Positions 36,930-48,198 of a stretch of DNA of 64,000 nucleotides are shown here, piece by piece. The first letter of the stretch is position 1, and every line of letters begins with the position of its first letter. This stretch comes from Yersinia pekkanenii (GTDB lineage: Bacteria; Pseudomonadota; Gammaproteobacteria; Enterobacterales; Enterobacteriaceae). Under the pieces are notes generated by a model. That model was given only the letters and a program-made list of their open reading frames with translations. It did no database searches and had not been told where the DNA came from. The stretch spans positions 17,506 to 81,505 of the forward strand of contig NZ_CQAZ01000021.1 of NCBI RefSeq assembly GCF_001152565.1. The letters are read 5' to 3'. Position numbers and translations under genes: made by a program.

Positions 36930-37429
36930 TCAATTTTTATTCCTGTTGTCCGAGATACCAAACGAAACTATAAAACGCTGCCATTGGCCGCGTTTTTTTA
37001 TTGCCTGAAGGTAGCTCTTGGTACACTTATTTCCAGTACCACTTCTGGCCAGCTTGTAGGAAACGTCTTTTTTGGGCTGGATAGCACGAAACTCAGAATT
37101 TTCTCTGTATGATAATACCCGCTTAGCCCAGCATTTTTAGTACCAAGGCATGTCAATCCGCGATTCATCTTTCTAACATGATGTAAATTGTGTGAATAAA
37201 CTAAAATTTGTTTACCAAAGCGTATTGGCAAAATGCATCGATATAAATGGACTTTGCCTGTTTCCTTTATTTGATGCATTTAAAGAGCATCTTTTATTTA
37301 TATTGGATGAATATTCAAATGGATAGGCTATTAATGTCAGCAATGTTCATTGGCAAACTGGTGGCGCAGTGTCGCTAACTTAACTTATACTCATAACACT
37401 TTACCGATCATGCTGAGGAGCGGCGTAAC
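36930..37429. other. Intergenic region between mepS and pdeN
   Basis: 500 bp without a convincing gene. Apart from the terminator at 36974-36999, it holds only the pdeN promoter region; one open minus-strand frame (36998-37279) lacks a ribosome site and recognisable domain. Confidence 0.5.
36974..36999 (+). terminator. mepS terminator
   Basis: AACGC-t-GCC-att-GGC-c-GCGTT stem followed by TTTTT. Confidence 0.75.
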
Positions 37430-38989
37430 ATGGGTTCAAACAGTGCGTTCTCCCGCAATATTTTATCCAAGCGCCATCAGGTAAAAAATAGCGTCATCTT
37501 CGCACTCTGTTTCTTTATTTTTTTTGTCATAATTACGTTGTCATTACTTTATCGCAGCAGCGAACATAAATTGACAGCGCAAAGTGATCACATCATCGCC
37601 TATTCGTCTCAGTTTCTTAATGGGCTGACCACCACCATGTCTCAGCTTATCCCATTGAGCCGTAAGAGTTGTGAACAGGCGAGTCCAGCACTTAACTATC
37701 AGGCCGCATTTACCAATGGTGTCAGAGCGCTCTTATTAGTTAGGGATGGCATCACTTATTGTTCTTCCGCGACCGGTAATATGCAGGTACCTGTTAATGT
37801 GTTATATCCTAAAATTAATGTATCCCAGCCGCTAGATTTTAAAATTCAGCAAGGCACCCCGATGATGCCGAGTAAGCCGGCAATTGGAGTATGGTTACGT
37901 GAAGCTGGGCGCGGAAATACCGGAGTGTTGGTTACACTGGAATTAACCTTACAGCCCTATTTGTTACTGAATGGCGCTGATCATGAAGTGAACGGTTTAG
38001 CCATTATTATTGATGAGCGCGCGGTAACGACTTTTAACGCTAAAGTCATACCTATCAGCCAGTTACCCGTACAGTCCTCACATGAGGTCCAATTACCCGG
38101 CTACCCGATTAAAATATTGATTTATCATAACAGCCTAACTGCAAATGATATTCGTATGACCCTGTTGGGAGGTTTGTTACTTTCAGGTCTGGTCGGTATC
38201 CTCGCTTATTATATTTTAATCACCAGGCAAAGTGCCGAGGCTGAAATTTTGCGCGGTATACGACGTGGTGAATTCTTCGTTGAATATCAGCCGGTATTCC
38301 GCTCACACGATCGTACAATAACAGGTATGGAAGCACTTATTCGTTGGCAACATCCCATCGAAGGGCGTATTTCTCCGGATCTCTTTATTCCCTATGCAGA
38401 AGCTCAACATCTGATTCAACCACTGACCCGGCATTTATTTGAATTAATCATCAGAGATAGCAAATTAATGGCAAGCTCTGTCCCGGTCGGGACCAAACTT
38501 GCCTTTAATATTTCGCCGATCCATCTGGCTGATGATGAATTCCGCAAGGACGTATCTCAAATGTTAAAAAAATTAAATACCGAGATCTTTGCTCCAGTAT
38601 TTGAGATTACCGAGCGGGGCATGGTTGAGGAAGAATTGGCGATTAAGCAATTTGCCTGGCTGCGTTCTCAAGGAATACAAATCGCCGTCGATGACTTTGG
38701 TACCGGCCACAGCGCCCTGATCTATTTAGAACGTTTTACTTTAGATTATATTAAAATTGATCGTGGTTTTGTCAGCACCATAGGTATTAATACTGTAGCA
38801 GCACCGGTATTAGATGCAGTATTAATGTTAGCCAACAAACTCAATATTGAAACTGTTGCCGAAGGTGTCGAAACGGAACAACAGCTCCAGTATTTGACAC
38901 AGCACGGTGTTAAATACCTGCAAGGTTATTTACTCAGTAATCCGTTGTCTGTTAAGGATTTAGTCGAATTTTGTAATAAAAAAAATTAG
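37430..38989 (+). CDS. pdeN: CSS-motif EAL-domain c-di-GMP phosphodiesterase PdeN (Rtn)
   Basis: Inner-membrane phosphodiesterase, 519 aa. TM1 about residues 21-42, a periplasmic CSS domain (motif YCSSATG near residue 110) sensing redox/disulfide state, TM2 near 240-262, and a cytoplasmic EAL domain from about 275. The EAL signature is EALIRW; DDFGTGHSALIYL and the late GYLLSNPL stretch complete the catalytic set. Rtn occupies this mepS-yejA interval in E. coli. The ATG follows GAGGAG. Confidence 0.9.
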   Translation: MGSNSAFSRNILSKRHQVKNSVIFALCFFIFFVIITLSLLYRSSEHKLTAQSDHIIAYSSQFLNGLTTTMSQLIPLSRKSCEQASPALNYQAAFTNGVRALLLVRDGITYCSSATGNMQVPVNVLYPKINVSQPLDFKIQQGTPMMPSKPAIGVWLREAGRGNTGVLVTLELTLQPYLLLNGADHEVNGLAIIIDERAVTTFNAKVIPISQLPVQSSHEVQLPGYPIKILIYHNSLTANDIRMTLLGGLLLSGLVGILAYYILITRQSAEAEILRGIRRGEFFVEYQPVFRSHDRTITGMEALIRWQHPIEGRISPDLFIPYAEAQHLIQPLTRHLFELIIRDSKLMASSVPVGTKLAFNISPIHLADDEFRKDVSQMLKKLNTEIFAPVFEITERGMVEEELAIKQFAWLRSQGIQIAVDDFGTGHSALIYLERFTLDYIKIDRGFVSTIGINTVAAPVLDAVLMLANKLNIETVAEGVETEQQLQYLTQHGVKYLQGYLLSNPLSVKDLVEFCNKKN

Positions 38990-39100
38990 TAACAAAAAAC
39001 GAATTGGCTTAATGTTTGCTTTACTCATGAAAACTGGTAATTTCAATTAGTCAGGATATGAGATTATTATCTGAATGAAATTCGGGAGATCACCACTAAT

Positions 39101-40909
39101 ATGTCGTTACGCCTACTTGCTGCCTTGGTACTTTCAGCCCTGAGTTTTAGTCTACAGGCTGAAACCATCAAAGAAGGTGTTTCTTTTGCCATACTGGGCG
39201 AACCTAAGTATTCATCAGATTTTAGCCATTTCGATTACGTGGATCCGGCAGCACCTAAAGGTGGAGATATCACGCTGTCCGCCATTGGTACCTTTGATAA
39301 CTTCAATCGTTATGCATTACGTGGCAACGCGGCTATCCGTACTGAAAGACTGTATGACTCGCTGTTTGGCACCTCAGACGATGAGATTGGCAGTTACTAC
39401 CCATTAATTGCCGAGTCCGCGCGTTTTGCCCCAGATTTCCATTGGATTGAAGTGGATATCAACCCTCGCGCCCGTTTTCATGATGACACTCCCATCACCG
39501 CGCAAGATGTCGCCTTCACTTTCAATAAATTCATGACCGAGGGGGTACCGCAATTTCGCATCGTCTATAAAGACGTGAAGGTAAAAGCGATTTCCCGCCT
39601 GACGGTGCGTTTTGAATTCCCAGAACCCAATAAAGATAAAATGTTAGGTTTGTTTGGCTTGCCGGTACTGCCTGCACATTTCTGGAAAGACCACAAACTG
39701 AGTGATCCGTTGAGTAAACCGCCGGTAAGCAGCGGCCCTTATCGTATTGGTAAATATAAGATGGGCCAGTTTATTACTTATGAGCGGGTAAAAAACTACT
39801 GGGCCGCTAACCTACCGGTTAATCGCGGGCAGTACAATTTTGACACCATCCGGTATGATTATTATTTAGACGATAAAGTGGCGTTGGAGGCTTTTAAAGC
39901 CGGTGCTTTTGATTTCCGCGAAGAAACGTCGCCGAAGAGCTGGGCCACTCAATATGTCGGGGGGAACTTTGCGAAAAACTATATTGTTAAACAAGATATT
40001 GTCGATAACTCCGCGCAAAACACCCGCTGGCTGGCGTTTAACGTCCAGCGCCCTATTTTTAGCGACCGACGAGTTCGTCAGGCACTGACACTGGCGTTTG
40101 ATTTTGACTGGATGAATAAAGCCTTTTATTTCAATAGTTATCAACGTACCAGTAGCTTCTTCCAGAATACCGAGTACGCAGCAAAAGGTTATCCGGACAG
40201 TGCCGAGCTGGCTTGGCTAGCCCCCCTCAAAGGTAAAATACCCCCAGAGGCGTTGACTCAAGTTTATCAGCCACCACACACTGATGGTAGCGGTGACTCA
40301 CGGGATAATCTGTTAAAAGCGCGCGAGTTGCTGAGCGAAGCCGGTTGGGAAGTGAAAAACCAGCAGTTGGTCAACAGCAAAACCGGTCAACCTTTTGTAT
40401 TTGAATTGCTGTTACTGAATGGCAGTAATTTCCAATATGTTCAACCGTTCAAACATAATTTACAGCGCTTGGGCATAACCATGAATATCCGCGAGGTTGA
40501 TAGCTCACAGTTTGTTAATCGCCTGCGCAGCCGGGATTACGATATGATCCCCACGGTTTACAGTGCATTCCCTTACCCTAGTCCAAACCTGCAAATCTTG
40601 TGGAGTTCTGCTTATATTGATTCCAGTTATAACGCATCTGGCATTAAAGACCCGGCCATCGACCAGTTGATCACGCAGATTATCCAGCATCAGGATCAAC
40701 CTGAGGCGTTGCAGTCTCTGGGTCGGGCGCTTGACCGGGTGTTGACCTGGAATCATCTGATGATCCCGATGTGGTACTCCAACCATGGCCGTTTTGCTTA
40801 TTGGGATAAATTCTCGATGCCGGCTGACAGGCCCACCTATTCGCTAGGATTTGATAGCTGGTGGTTTGATGTCAATAAGGCAGCTCGCCTGCCAACAGAA
40901 CGTCACTAG
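39101..40909 (+). CDS. yejA: Oligopeptide/microcin C ABC transporter, periplasmic binding protein YejA
   Basis: A 602-aa family-5 extracellular solute-binding protein. Signal peptide to about LQAETIKE, then KGGDITL and the SBP_bac_5 fold with typical ligand-pocket segments (YDSLFGTSDDEIGSYYPLIAE). In E. coli the YejABEF importer takes up microcin C and cytotoxic peptides and supports virulence in several pathogens. The operon runs yejA-yejB-yejE-yejF with tight spacing. Confidence 0.93.
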   Translation: MSLRLLAALVLSALSFSLQAETIKEGVSFAILGEPKYSSDFSHFDYVDPAAPKGGDITLSAIGTFDNFNRYALRGNAAIRTERLYDSLFGTSDDEIGSYYPLIAESARFAPDFHWIEVDINPRARFHDDTPITAQDVAFTFNKFMTEGVPQFRIVYKDVKVKAISRLTVRFEFPEPNKDKMLGLFGLPVLPAHFWKDHKLSDPLSKPPVSSGPYRIGKYKMGQFITYERVKNYWAANLPVNRGQYNFDTIRYDYYLDDKVALEAFKAGAFDFREETSPKSWATQYVGGNFAKNYIVKQDIVDNSAQNTRWLAFNVQRPIFSDRRVRQALTLAFDFDWMNKAFYFNSYQRTSSFFQNTEYAAKGYPDSAELAWLAPLKGKIPPEALTQVYQPPHTDGSGDSRDNLLKARELLSEAGWEVKNQQLVNSKTGQPFVFELLLLNGSNFQYVQPFKHNLQRLGITMNIREVDSSQFVNRLRSRDYDMIPTVYSAFPYPSPNLQILWSSAYIDSSYNASGIKDPAIDQLITQIIQHQDQPEALQSLGRALDRVLTWNHLMIPMWYSNHGRFAYWDKFSMPADRPTYSLGFDSWWFDVNKAARLPTERH

Positions 40910-40918
40910 GGGGCGGTT

Positions 40919-42019
40919 GTGGGTGCATATCTGTTACGGCGGCTATTGCTGGTCATTCCCACGCTGTGGGCGATTATTACTATCAACTTTTTTATTGTGC
41001 AAATTGCACCTGGTGGGCCGGTTGATCAGGCCATCGCCAATATTGAACTGGGTCACTCCAGTGGCTATACCGCAGGGGGCGGTGACGGCGGATTAGGTGG
41101 CGCGAAAGTCGGCCTGAATGCGGCACAAGTGGGTGACAGTAGCTATCGAGGCTCACGCGGCTTAGACCCAGAAGTCATTGCCGAAATCAAGCAACGCTTC
41201 GGCTTTGATAAGCCACTGCATCAACGCTATTTCGATATGCTCTGGAGCTATGTGCGCTTTGATTTTGGTGACAGTCTGTTCCGTGGCGAATCTGTCATGT
41301 CATTAATTAAACATAGCCTGCCGGTTTCTATCTCTCTTGGGCTATGGAGCACGCTAATTATCTATCTGGTCTCCATTCCATTGGGGATTAAAAAAGCGGT
41401 GCGCAATGGCACTGCTTTCGATACCTGGAGTAGTACCTTAATTATCATCGGCTACGCTATCCCCTCGTTTCTGTTTGCGATTTTACTGGTGGTGCTGTTT
41501 TCTGGTGGCAGCTATTTCGATCTGTTCCCCCTGCGTGGGCTGGTGTCCAGTAACTGGGATACGCTACCCTGGTACGGCAAGATAACTGACTATTTGTGGC
41601 ATATCACCTTGCCCGTTCTGGCTACCGTCATTGGCGGGTTCGCTACCCTGACGATGCTAACTAAAAACGCTTTCCTTGATGAAATCCGTAAACAATATGT
41701 AGTTACCGCCCGCGCCAAAGGGTTGCCTGAAGAAAAAATCCTGTATCGCCATGTATTCCGCAATGCCATGTTACTGGTCATCGCCGGTTTCCCAGCCACC
41801 TTTATCAGTATGTTTTTCACCGGTTCGCTGCTGATTGAAGTGATGTTTTCACTCAATGGGTTGGGGCTACTGGGTTATGACGCCACCTTACAGCGTGATT
41901 ATCCTGTGATGTTTGGCACTCTTTATATTTTCACCCTGATTGGTTTGCTGTTAAATATCCTCAGCGATATCACTTACACCTTGGTTGATCCACGGATTGA
42001 TTTTGAGGGCCGCCAATAA
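40919..42019 (+). CDS. yejB: Microcin C/peptide ABC permease YejB
   Basis: A 366-aa inner-membrane permease of the DppB/OppB type. Start at GTG 40919, which gives the family N-terminus [19 protein letters not shown]; the preceding GGGGGCGG is the ribosome site region. Six hydrophobic segments and the ABC coupling loop [18 protein letters not shown] hydrophilic glycine-rich insert ([18 protein letters not shown]) after the first TM occurs in YejB homologs. Its stop overlaps the yejE start by 1 nt. Confidence 0.92.
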   Translation: MGAYLLRRLLLVIPTLWAIITINFFIVQIAPGGPVDQAIANIELGHSSGYTAGGGDGGLGGAKVGLNAAQVGDSSYRGSRGLDPEVIAEIKQRFGFDKPLHQRYFDMLWSYVRFDFGDSLFRGESVMSLIKHSLPVSISLGLWSTLIIYLVSIPLGIKKAVRNGTAFDTWSSTLIIIGYAIPSFLFAILLVVLFSGGSYFDLFPLRGLVSSNWDTLPWYGKITDYLWHITLPVLATVIGGFATLTMLTKNAFLDEIRKQYVVTARAKGLPEEKILYRHVFRNAMLLVIAGFPATFISMFFTGSLLIEVMFSLNGLGLLGYDATLQRDYPVMFGTLYIFTLIGLLLNILSDITYTLVDPRIDFEGRQ

Positions 42020-43044
42020 TGATAAGGTTAAGTGCGATTAATCAGGCCCGCTGGGCGCGCTTTTGCCATAACCGCCGGGGTTACTGGTCGCTGTGGATCT
42101 TCCTGACACTGTTTATTATCAGCTTGTTTGCCGAGCTGATAGCCAATGACAAGCCGCTGCTGGTGAGCTATCAAGGCAAGATTTACATGCCCTTTATGGC
42201 CAATTACAGTGAATCAACCTTTGGCGGTATTTTAACCACCGCAGCAGATTATCAAGACCCATACGTGATTGGCCGGATTAATGACCATGGCTGGGCCATT
42301 TGGGCCCCTATCCGCTTTAGTAATAACACCATTAATTTCGCCACTGAAGTGCCCTTCCCCTCACCACCAAGTCGCACTAATTTACTGGGCACCGATAGCA
42401 CCGGCGGTGATGTATTGGCCAAGGTAATATATGGATTCCGTATCTCGCTATTATTCGGCCTGACATTGACCCTATTCTCCAGCGTGATTGGTATCTGCGC
42501 CGGGGCAATACAAGGTTATTACGGTGGCAGAGTTGACCTGTGGGGCCAGCGATTTATTGAAGTCTGGTCGGGTATGCCAACACTGTTTTTAGTGATTTTG
42601 TTGTCCAGTATCGTGCAACCTAATTTCTGGTGGCTGTTAGCCATCACCGTGATTTTCGGCTGGATGGGATTGGTGGGTGTGGTACGGGCGGAGTTTCTAC
42701 GTACCCGCAATTATGACTATATCCGTGCGGCGCGCGCCATGGGAGTACCTGACAGAGTTATTATGTCTCGTCATATGCTGCCAAATGCCATGGTCGCAAC
42801 ACTGACCTTCTTACCCTTTATTTTATGCGGTTCGATCACCACGCTGACCTCCCTGGATTTCCTCGGTTTTGGCCTGCCAATGGGCTCACCGTCATTAGGC
42901 GGACTATTATTGGAAGGCAAAAATAACCTTCAGGCCCCCTGGCTTGGGATCACCGCATTCCTGGTATTGGCCGTGCTGTTATCTCTGTTGATCTTTATTG
43001 GCGAAGCCGTGCGCGACGCCTTTGACCCAAGTAAGGTGTACTGA
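42019..43044 (+). CDS. yejE: Microcin C/peptide ABC permease YejE
   Basis: A 341-aa DppC/OppC-type permease. N-terminal TM segment, a periplasmic loop, then TMs with the signature LGTDSTGGDVLAKVIYGFR. The coupling EAA motif is ARAMGVPDRVIMSRHMLPNA. The stop is followed by the yejF ATG after 1 nt, so the whole set is translated together. Confidence 0.93.
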   Translation: MIRLSAINQARWARFCHNRRGYWSLWIFLTLFIISLFAELIANDKPLLVSYQGKIYMPFMANYSESTFGGILTTAADYQDPYVIGRINDHGWAIWAPIRFSNNTINFATEVPFPSPPSRTNLLGTDSTGGDVLAKVIYGFRISLLFGLTLTLFSSVIGICAGAIQGYYGGRVDLWGQRFIEVWSGMPTLFLVILLSSIVQPNFWWLLAITVIFGWMGLVGVVRAEFLRTRNYDYIRAARAMGVPDRVIMSRHMLPNAMVATLTFLPFILCGSITTLTSLDFLGFGLPMGSPSLGGLLLEGKNNLQAPWLGITAFLVLAVLLSLLIFIGEAVRDAFDPSKVY

Positions 43045-43045
43045 T

Positions 43046-44638
43046 ATGGCGACATCTCCACTCCTGGATATTCAAAATCTCAGCGTTGCATTTCGTCAGG
43101 CAGGCATTGAACGCCAGGTTGTCACTGAGCTGTCATTACAAATAGATACCGGTGAAACATTGGCGCTGGTTGGGGAATCCGGCTCAGGCAAAAGTGTCAC
43201 CGCATTGTCAATATTACGGTTATTGCCCTCGCCACCGGTGATTTACCCTACCGGCGATATTCTGTTCGCGGGTAAATCACTGTTGCATGCCGATGAGCCG
43301 ACATTACGCGGAATTCGTGGCAATCAGGTTTCAATGATTTTTCAAGAGCCAATGGTGTCACTAAATCCGTTGCACACCATTGAAAAGCAATTGGCAGAAG
43401 TGCTGTCGCTGCATCGAGGCATGCGCAGGGAGGCCGCCAGAGTTGAGATTATTCACTGTCTCGACCGAGTAGGTATTCGCAATGCTAAGGATCGACTGGC
43501 CGATTTCCCGCATCAGCTTTCCGGCGGGGAACGCCAGCGGGTAATGATTGCCATGGCCGTGTTAACTCAACCCAAATTGTTGATTGCCGATGAGCCAACT
43601 ACCGCGTTGGATGTCTCGGTACAGGCTCAGATTTTGAGTTTGCTGAAAGAGTTAAAGCAAGAGATGGGGATGAGCTTACTGTTTATCACTCATAACCTGA
43701 ATATCGTCCGTCGGCTGGCAGATAACGTGGCAGTGATGCGTGAAGGACGCGTGGTTGAGCTTAATACCCGTCAGGCGCTGTTTAGTGCACCGCAGCACCC
43801 TTATACCCGCCAGTTATTGGATGCTGAGCCACAAGGCGACCCGCTGCCTCTTAACACAGACCAAGAGCCACTGCTCAAAGTAAAAGGGTTACAAGTGGCC
43901 TTTGCTGTCAAACGGGGTTTATTGCGGCGAACAGTCTCTCATCATTATGCGTTGAAAGATCTCAGTTTTGATTTAAAACCCGGAGAAAGTCTGGGATTAG
44001 TCGGTGAGTCCGGTTCAGGAAAAAGTACCACCGGGCTGGCATTACTGCGGTTGCTGCCCTCAAAAGGGGAAATTTGGTTCAGTGGTCAGCCGCTACACAA
44101 TTTCTCACCAAAACAGATGCTCCCTTACCGCAGCCGCATTCAAGTGGTGTTCCAGGATCCTTACTCGGCACTTAACCCGCGTTTGAATGTTCAGCAAATT
44201 ATTGCCGAGGGGCTGGAAGTTCATCAGAAACTCAGTGCGATACATCGTGAACAGCGGGTCATTAAAGCTATGGAGGAAGTCGGATTGGATCCGGTTAGCC
44301 GTTATCGTTATCCGACTGAATTCTCTGGCGGGCAGCGTCAGCGCATTGCCATTGCCCGGGCCTTGATCCTGCAACCGCAGTTGTTGATCCTCGACGAACC
44401 CACTTCGTCACTGGATAAATCGGTACAGGCACAGATTCTGGCCTTACTGAAATCCCTCCAGCAGCGTCATCATCTCAGCTACCTGTTTATCAGCCATGAC
44501 TTACAAGTGGTGCGTTCGCTGTGCCATCAAGTGATTGTATTAAGGCAGGGGGAAGTGGTAGAGCAAGGTGACTGTCAGGCCATATTCGCGGCACCTAAAC
44601 AGCAATATACCCAGCAATTGCTGCAATTCGCAGACTAG
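43046..44638 (+). CDS. yejF: Microcin C/peptide ABC transporter tandem ATPase YejF
   Basis: A 530-aa protein with two fused ATPase modules. Walker A is GESGSGKS in both halves, LSGGERQR and FSGGQRQR are the signature motifs, and IADEPTTALD and ILDEPTSSLD the Walker B regions. Oligopeptide-type C-terminal extensions follow each module. The ATG at 43046 is the family start; an in-frame upstream extension runs into yejE. Confidence 0.93.
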   Translation: MATSPLLDIQNLSVAFRQAGIERQVVTELSLQIDTGETLALVGESGSGKSVTALSILRLLPSPPVIYPTGDILFAGKSLLHADEPTLRGIRGNQVSMIFQEPMVSLNPLHTIEKQLAEVLSLHRGMRREAARVEIIHCLDRVGIRNAKDRLADFPHQLSGGERQRVMIAMAVLTQPKLLIADEPTTALDVSVQAQILSLLKELKQEMGMSLLFITHNLNIVRRLADNVAVMREGRVVELNTRQALFSAPQHPYTRQLLDAEPQGDPLPLNTDQEPLLKVKGLQVAFAVKRGLLRRTVSHHYALKDLSFDLKPGESLGLVGESGSGKSTTGLALLRLLPSKGEIWFSGQPLHNFSPKQMLPYRSRIQVVFQDPYSALNPRLNVQQIIAEGLEVHQKLSAIHREQRVIKAMEEVGLDPVSRYRYPTEFSGGQRQRIAIARALILQPQLLILDEPTSSLDKSVQAQILALLKSLQQRHHLSYLFISHDLQVVRSLCHQVIVLRQGEVVEQGDCQAIFAAPKQQYTQQLLQFAD

Positions 44639-44709
44639 TCTGGTGCACATCAGGTATCAAGGCAGCCAAAAACGCCCGCATGTACTGCCGACGAACGCGC
44701 CATCGCGGA

Positions 44710-45057
44710 TCAGAAGGGATACAGTGCGGTCATCGTCTCGGCAATAGCGACGCCAACATCTTTCAGACGGCACATAGTGGCACTTTCATCCTGACGGTGA
44801 ACAAACAGGCAAGGCTCGCCTTCCCATTCAATAATCGCGGAATCCACTTGTATATCTTGTAATGAGAGGTGGAGCCGCTGCATGATAATCTGCGCATGGT
44901 TACCATCGTGGCTAAGTAACTTCAGCCCTATAAGGTCATTATTGGTATCGGCTATCGCCGCCAGTGGTATCGGTTCAACTTTAACCCCGATAAACCCAGA
45001 CAACCAACGGTAACTTTGCGGCAGACGATGTACTACCGAAAGTTGGATATTATTCAC
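44710..45057 (-). CDS. yejG: Conserved hypothetical protein YejG
   Basis: A 115-aa soluble protein at the position of E. coli yejG, convergent with yejF. MNNIQLSVVHRLPQSYRWL is the family start. No catalytic motif is visible and the function is unknown in all species, though mutants were linked to stress and aminoglycoside tolerance. Confidence 0.82.
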   Translation of the reverse strand: MNNIQLSVVHRLPQSYRWLSGFIGVKVEPIPLAAIADTNNDLIGLKLLSHDGNHAQIIMQRLHLSLQDIQVDSAIIEWEGEPCLFVHRQDESATMCRLKDVGVAIAETMTALYPF

Positions 45058-45781
45058 GTGTTTTTCCTAGTCAAAATAAAAATTTAAAAATTACAAAAAA
45101 GCACCACAAAGACTTATGCTCACTAAAGTTATAGCCGCTAAGTTGCCATTGCGCCTGATTAAAAATCCGCCAAAATACAACATTGATAACAATTTAGAAA
45201 CTTAAAACCAACAAAAGCATTTTTGCGCTGTTTTTGACCCTGCGTCACCCTTTTTGCCCAGGTTAAGACTACGGGTTTGGGATTTAGATCCCATTTTTCG
45301 TTATATTTATACCTTTATGGCGGTTAGCTCAACCATTTTTATTGCAAAGCCATTACCTAATACCAGCCAAAATTTTACATTTAAAAAACAATTAAAGATT
45401 AACATCAACGCATAAATTAATATAATGCATTGATAGATAAATATATTACCTGATCTCAACCACCGTTTTATTGCTAGAAATATCTAATAAAAACGGTTCA
45501 ATACCCATTTGGGATTTTTTATATTATTGTTCAAAAATTTAACAAAATGATATCAATTGTAACTATAAAATAAATAATTATATTCATACTTTTTATATTG
45601 ATGGTACGCAAAAAATTCATATTTTTGAGGGGTAATGGGGGCAATATTAAACAGAGTGAATGACTCAAGGTGGGAGATAATTAAGCCAGCAATTAATCGA
45701 CAAACTGGCGGTCAATCATGTGAATAAAAGGGAACGCCCTAAGGCGCTGGCCCTTATTGATATTGATACCTGCTGCGGGGG
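45058..45781. other. Long AT-rich intergenic region between yejG and bcr
   Basis: About 720 bp. No open frame with a ribosome site and no repeat family recognised. It holds the bcr terminator (45727-45760) and the yejG promoter. The composition is markedly more AT-rich than flanking genes, suggesting an old insertion or decay. Confidence 0.5.
45727..45760 (-). terminator. bcr terminator
   Basis: On the minus strand AAGGG-cca-GCGCC ... GGCG-tt-CCCTT followed by TTATT just past the bcr stop. Confidence 0.65.
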
Positions 45782-47002
45782 TTATTTCACCGCATTTTTA
45801 TTCGGGCGGCTGGCATAAAGATACAATAACATAGCGACAATGATACAAAAAGCCATTGAGCTGACCATCGGCCAGGCACTCCGTGATGGTGCCATCGACA
45901 ACAGTGTTCCGATTACGGCACCGATACCAAAACGTAAGGTCCCTGCCAGAGAAGACGCCGTACCCGCCATATGCGGAAAATCATCCAAAATGACCGCCAT
46001 GGCATTTGAGGTGATCATCGCGATACAACCGACATAAGCCGCGACCCCCAGTACCAATGCCCAGAACCCCATTCCGGTCGCGCAAACCACCAGCAGCCAG
46101 ATCCCCATAACAAACTGCACTAACATGCCAAATCGGAACATCTTCAGCGCCCCGTAGCGGCGCACATTGCGACTGTTTATCAGCGTCATAACGAATAAAA
46201 AGACAATGTTCAGTGCAAAGTAATAGCCAAAGTTCTGCGGAGAAACACCGTTTAAATCGATATAAACAAAAGGCCCGGCACTGAGGAATGAGAACATACC
46301 GGCAAAAGAGAAGCCGCTGGCCAACATATAGCTCAACACCCGTTTATGGCGGAATAATGTCGCAAAATTACCGATGGTAGTGCGTAAATGAAACCTTTGT
46401 CGCTTCTCTGGCGGCAGGCTTTCTTTGATAAACAGTGCCACCAGTATCGCACCAACCAATGCCGCCCCAGCCATAGTCCAGAAAATGGCATGCCAGCTAA
46501 ACCACACCAGCAAGGCACCACCGATGATAGGTGCCAGCAATGGCGCGATGGTCATGACCAAGACCACAAAAGACATCATGCGGGAGAAGTCATCTTTGGT
46601 GAACATATCGCGCATCAATGCGTTAATCACCACACTCGCCGCAGCGGCGGACAAACCATGCAGGAAACGTAAATTAATCAGTTGTTCAATAGATTGCGCC
46701 ATCGCACAAGCCATGCCCGCAAGCGCAAAGATTAACGTGCCCCAAAAAATAACCGGTTTACGCCCTATGCTATCGGCCATTGGCCCATAGAACATTTGCC
46801 CGATGGCAAACCCCAGCACATAAGCACTCAGGGTCATTTGCACTGCACCACTCTCTACACCAAACTCCTGCGCAATAATGGGCATACTCGGCAGATACAT
46901 ATCAATCGCCAAGGGCATCAACATCGATAGCAAGCCGAGGATAAAGATTAAGCCAAAGTGGGATGTCTGGTTCTTCTCTGCATTCTGATTACTGGCGTGC
47001 AC
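45782..47002 (-). CDS. bcr: Bicyclomycin/multidrug MFS efflux pump Bcr
   Basis: Inner-membrane DHA1-family drug:H+ antiporter, 406 aa, 12 hydrophobic segments. Motif [16 protein letters not shown] in TM1 and motif [17 protein letters not shown] are typical; [16 protein letters not shown] is in the C-terminal half. The GTG at 47002, 9 nt after AAGGAG, is chosen; the frame is open to 47092, directly against the rsuA stop. As in E. coli, rsuA and bcr form one operon. Confidence 0.9.
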   Translation of the reverse strand: MHASNQNAEKNQTSHFGLIFILGLLSMLMPLAIDMYLPSMPIIAQEFGVESGAVQMTLSAYVLGFAIGQMFYGPMADSIGRKPVIFWGTLIFALAGMACAMAQSIEQLINLRFLHGLSAAAASVVINALMRDMFTKDDFSRMMSFVVLVMTIAPLLAPIIGGALLVWFSWHAIFWTMAGAALVGAILVALFIKESLPPEKRQRFHLRTTIGNFATLFRHKRVLSYMLASGFSFAGMFSFLSAGPFVYIDLNGVSPQNFGYYFALNIVFLFVMTLINSRNVRRYGALKMFRFGMLVQFVMGIWLLVVCATGMGFWALVLGVAAYVGCIAMITSNAMAVILDDFPHMAGTASSLAGTLRFGIGAVIGTLLSMAPSRSAWPMVSSMAFCIIVAMLLYLYASRPNKNAVK

Positions 47003-47092
47003 GCTAAACAACTCCTTCAATAACCTACCGCGGGTTATATCAACGGCAAAACAGCGCGGAAACAGCCCATCCACGCTGCAATAAAAAATCAA

Positions 47093-47797
47093 TTACAGGT
47101 GGGGAGCGCCTACGCTGGCAATCTCTTCTGCGGTCAACGGACGATATTCACCGGGGGCCAAATCATCAAGTTTGATGTCGCCAATTCGCTCACGGTGTAG
47201 CGCCAACACACGGTTCCCGACCGCCGCAAACATCCGTTTTACCTGATGATATCGCCCCTCACTGAGGGTCAAACGCACTAACTGTGGCTCAATAACCTCA
47301 AGCTGGGCCGGTTTGGTCAGCGAGTCTTCATTATGCAGTTGCACGCCATCAGTAAACTGTTGTGCAGTGTCATCGGACAGCGGGTGTTCCAGTGTCACCA
47401 GATAGGTTTTTTCACAATGATGGCGTGGAGAGGTGATCCGATGTGACCACTGACCATCGTCGGTCATCAGGACTAATCCCGTGGTATCGATGTCCAACCG
47501 CCCGGCGGCATGAAGCTTGTAAGCCACTGGTTCATCAAGGAAATATAGCACGGTAGGATGATCTGGGTCTTCTGTCGAACACACATAGCCCTGCGGTTTG
47601 TTCAGCATGAAGTAACGTGGGCCAACGGTCTGTTGTAATGGGTTGCCATCGAATCTCACGTCTTGTTCTGGCGTCAGCTTAATCGAACCACTTTTGACCA
47701 CCTCGCCATCAATAGTGACGCGTTTTGCCCGTAACTCGCGCGCGACTAACGCCCGGCTGACACCTAATTGCTGAGATAAAAACTTGTCCAATCGCAT
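47093..47797 (-). CDS. rsuA: 16S rRNA pseudouridine(516) synthase RsuA
   Basis: A 234-aa enzyme making pseudouridine 516 in 16S rRNA. N-terminal S4 RNA-binding domain ([23 protein letters not shown]), catalytic aspartate in [18 protein letters not shown], then the RsuA-family motif [11 protein letters not shown]. It is first gene of rsuA-bcr, divergent from radD. Confidence 0.94.
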   Translation of the reverse strand: MRLDKFLSQQLGVSRALVARELRAKRVTIDGEVVKSGSIKLTPEQDVRFDGNPLQQTVGPRYFMLNKPQGYVCSTEDPDHPTVLYFLDEPVAYKLHAAGRLDIDTTGLVLMTDDGQWSHRITSPRHHCEKTYLVTLEHPLSDDTAQQFTDGVQLHNEDSLTKPAQLEVIEPQLVRLTLSEGRYHQVKRMFAAVGNRVLALHRERIGDIKLDDLAPGEYRPLTAEEIASVGAPHL

Positions 47798-48198
47798 TGA
47801 ATCTACTTTGCCTGTTATAGAGTCGTGCCGTTGACGGGCACGATACCCGTAATCACACCTGCCAACGACGACAGGGTGCTAATAATACGGTGTGAAATGA
47901 ATGAAGCAGTTTAGGAGGAAATCATTTGCTGCCTACCTGACTCATCAGTATAGCGGCGGTTACCCTATCATCCTAGGAACAGTTACTTAAAAAGCCGTTA
48001 TTGAGAAACGGTTTATCCCTTCTTATGCGGTATATAACCTTATACGGCCCGACGCTCTCGCTCCAGTCGCATCAGACTGGCATAATAATAGAAAGTTTTT
48101 AGTGATGAGGAGAGATAAATGTCACTCATACCGCCCGGGAAAGTGTTACCAATAATGAATAAATTAAAAATGACAAATGCACCTACCGAGGCCCTGTA
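47798..48198. other. Divergent promoter region rsuA/radD
   Basis: About 400 bp. No gene is supported. It contains a short hairpin around 47830 (GTGCC...GGCAC) but no recognised operator. Confidence 0.4.

Noticed and set aside
36998..37279. Open minus-strand frame of 93 codons between mepS and pdeN
   Set aside because: No ribosome site, no recognisable domain, starts in the pdeN promoter region and overlaps the mepS terminator.
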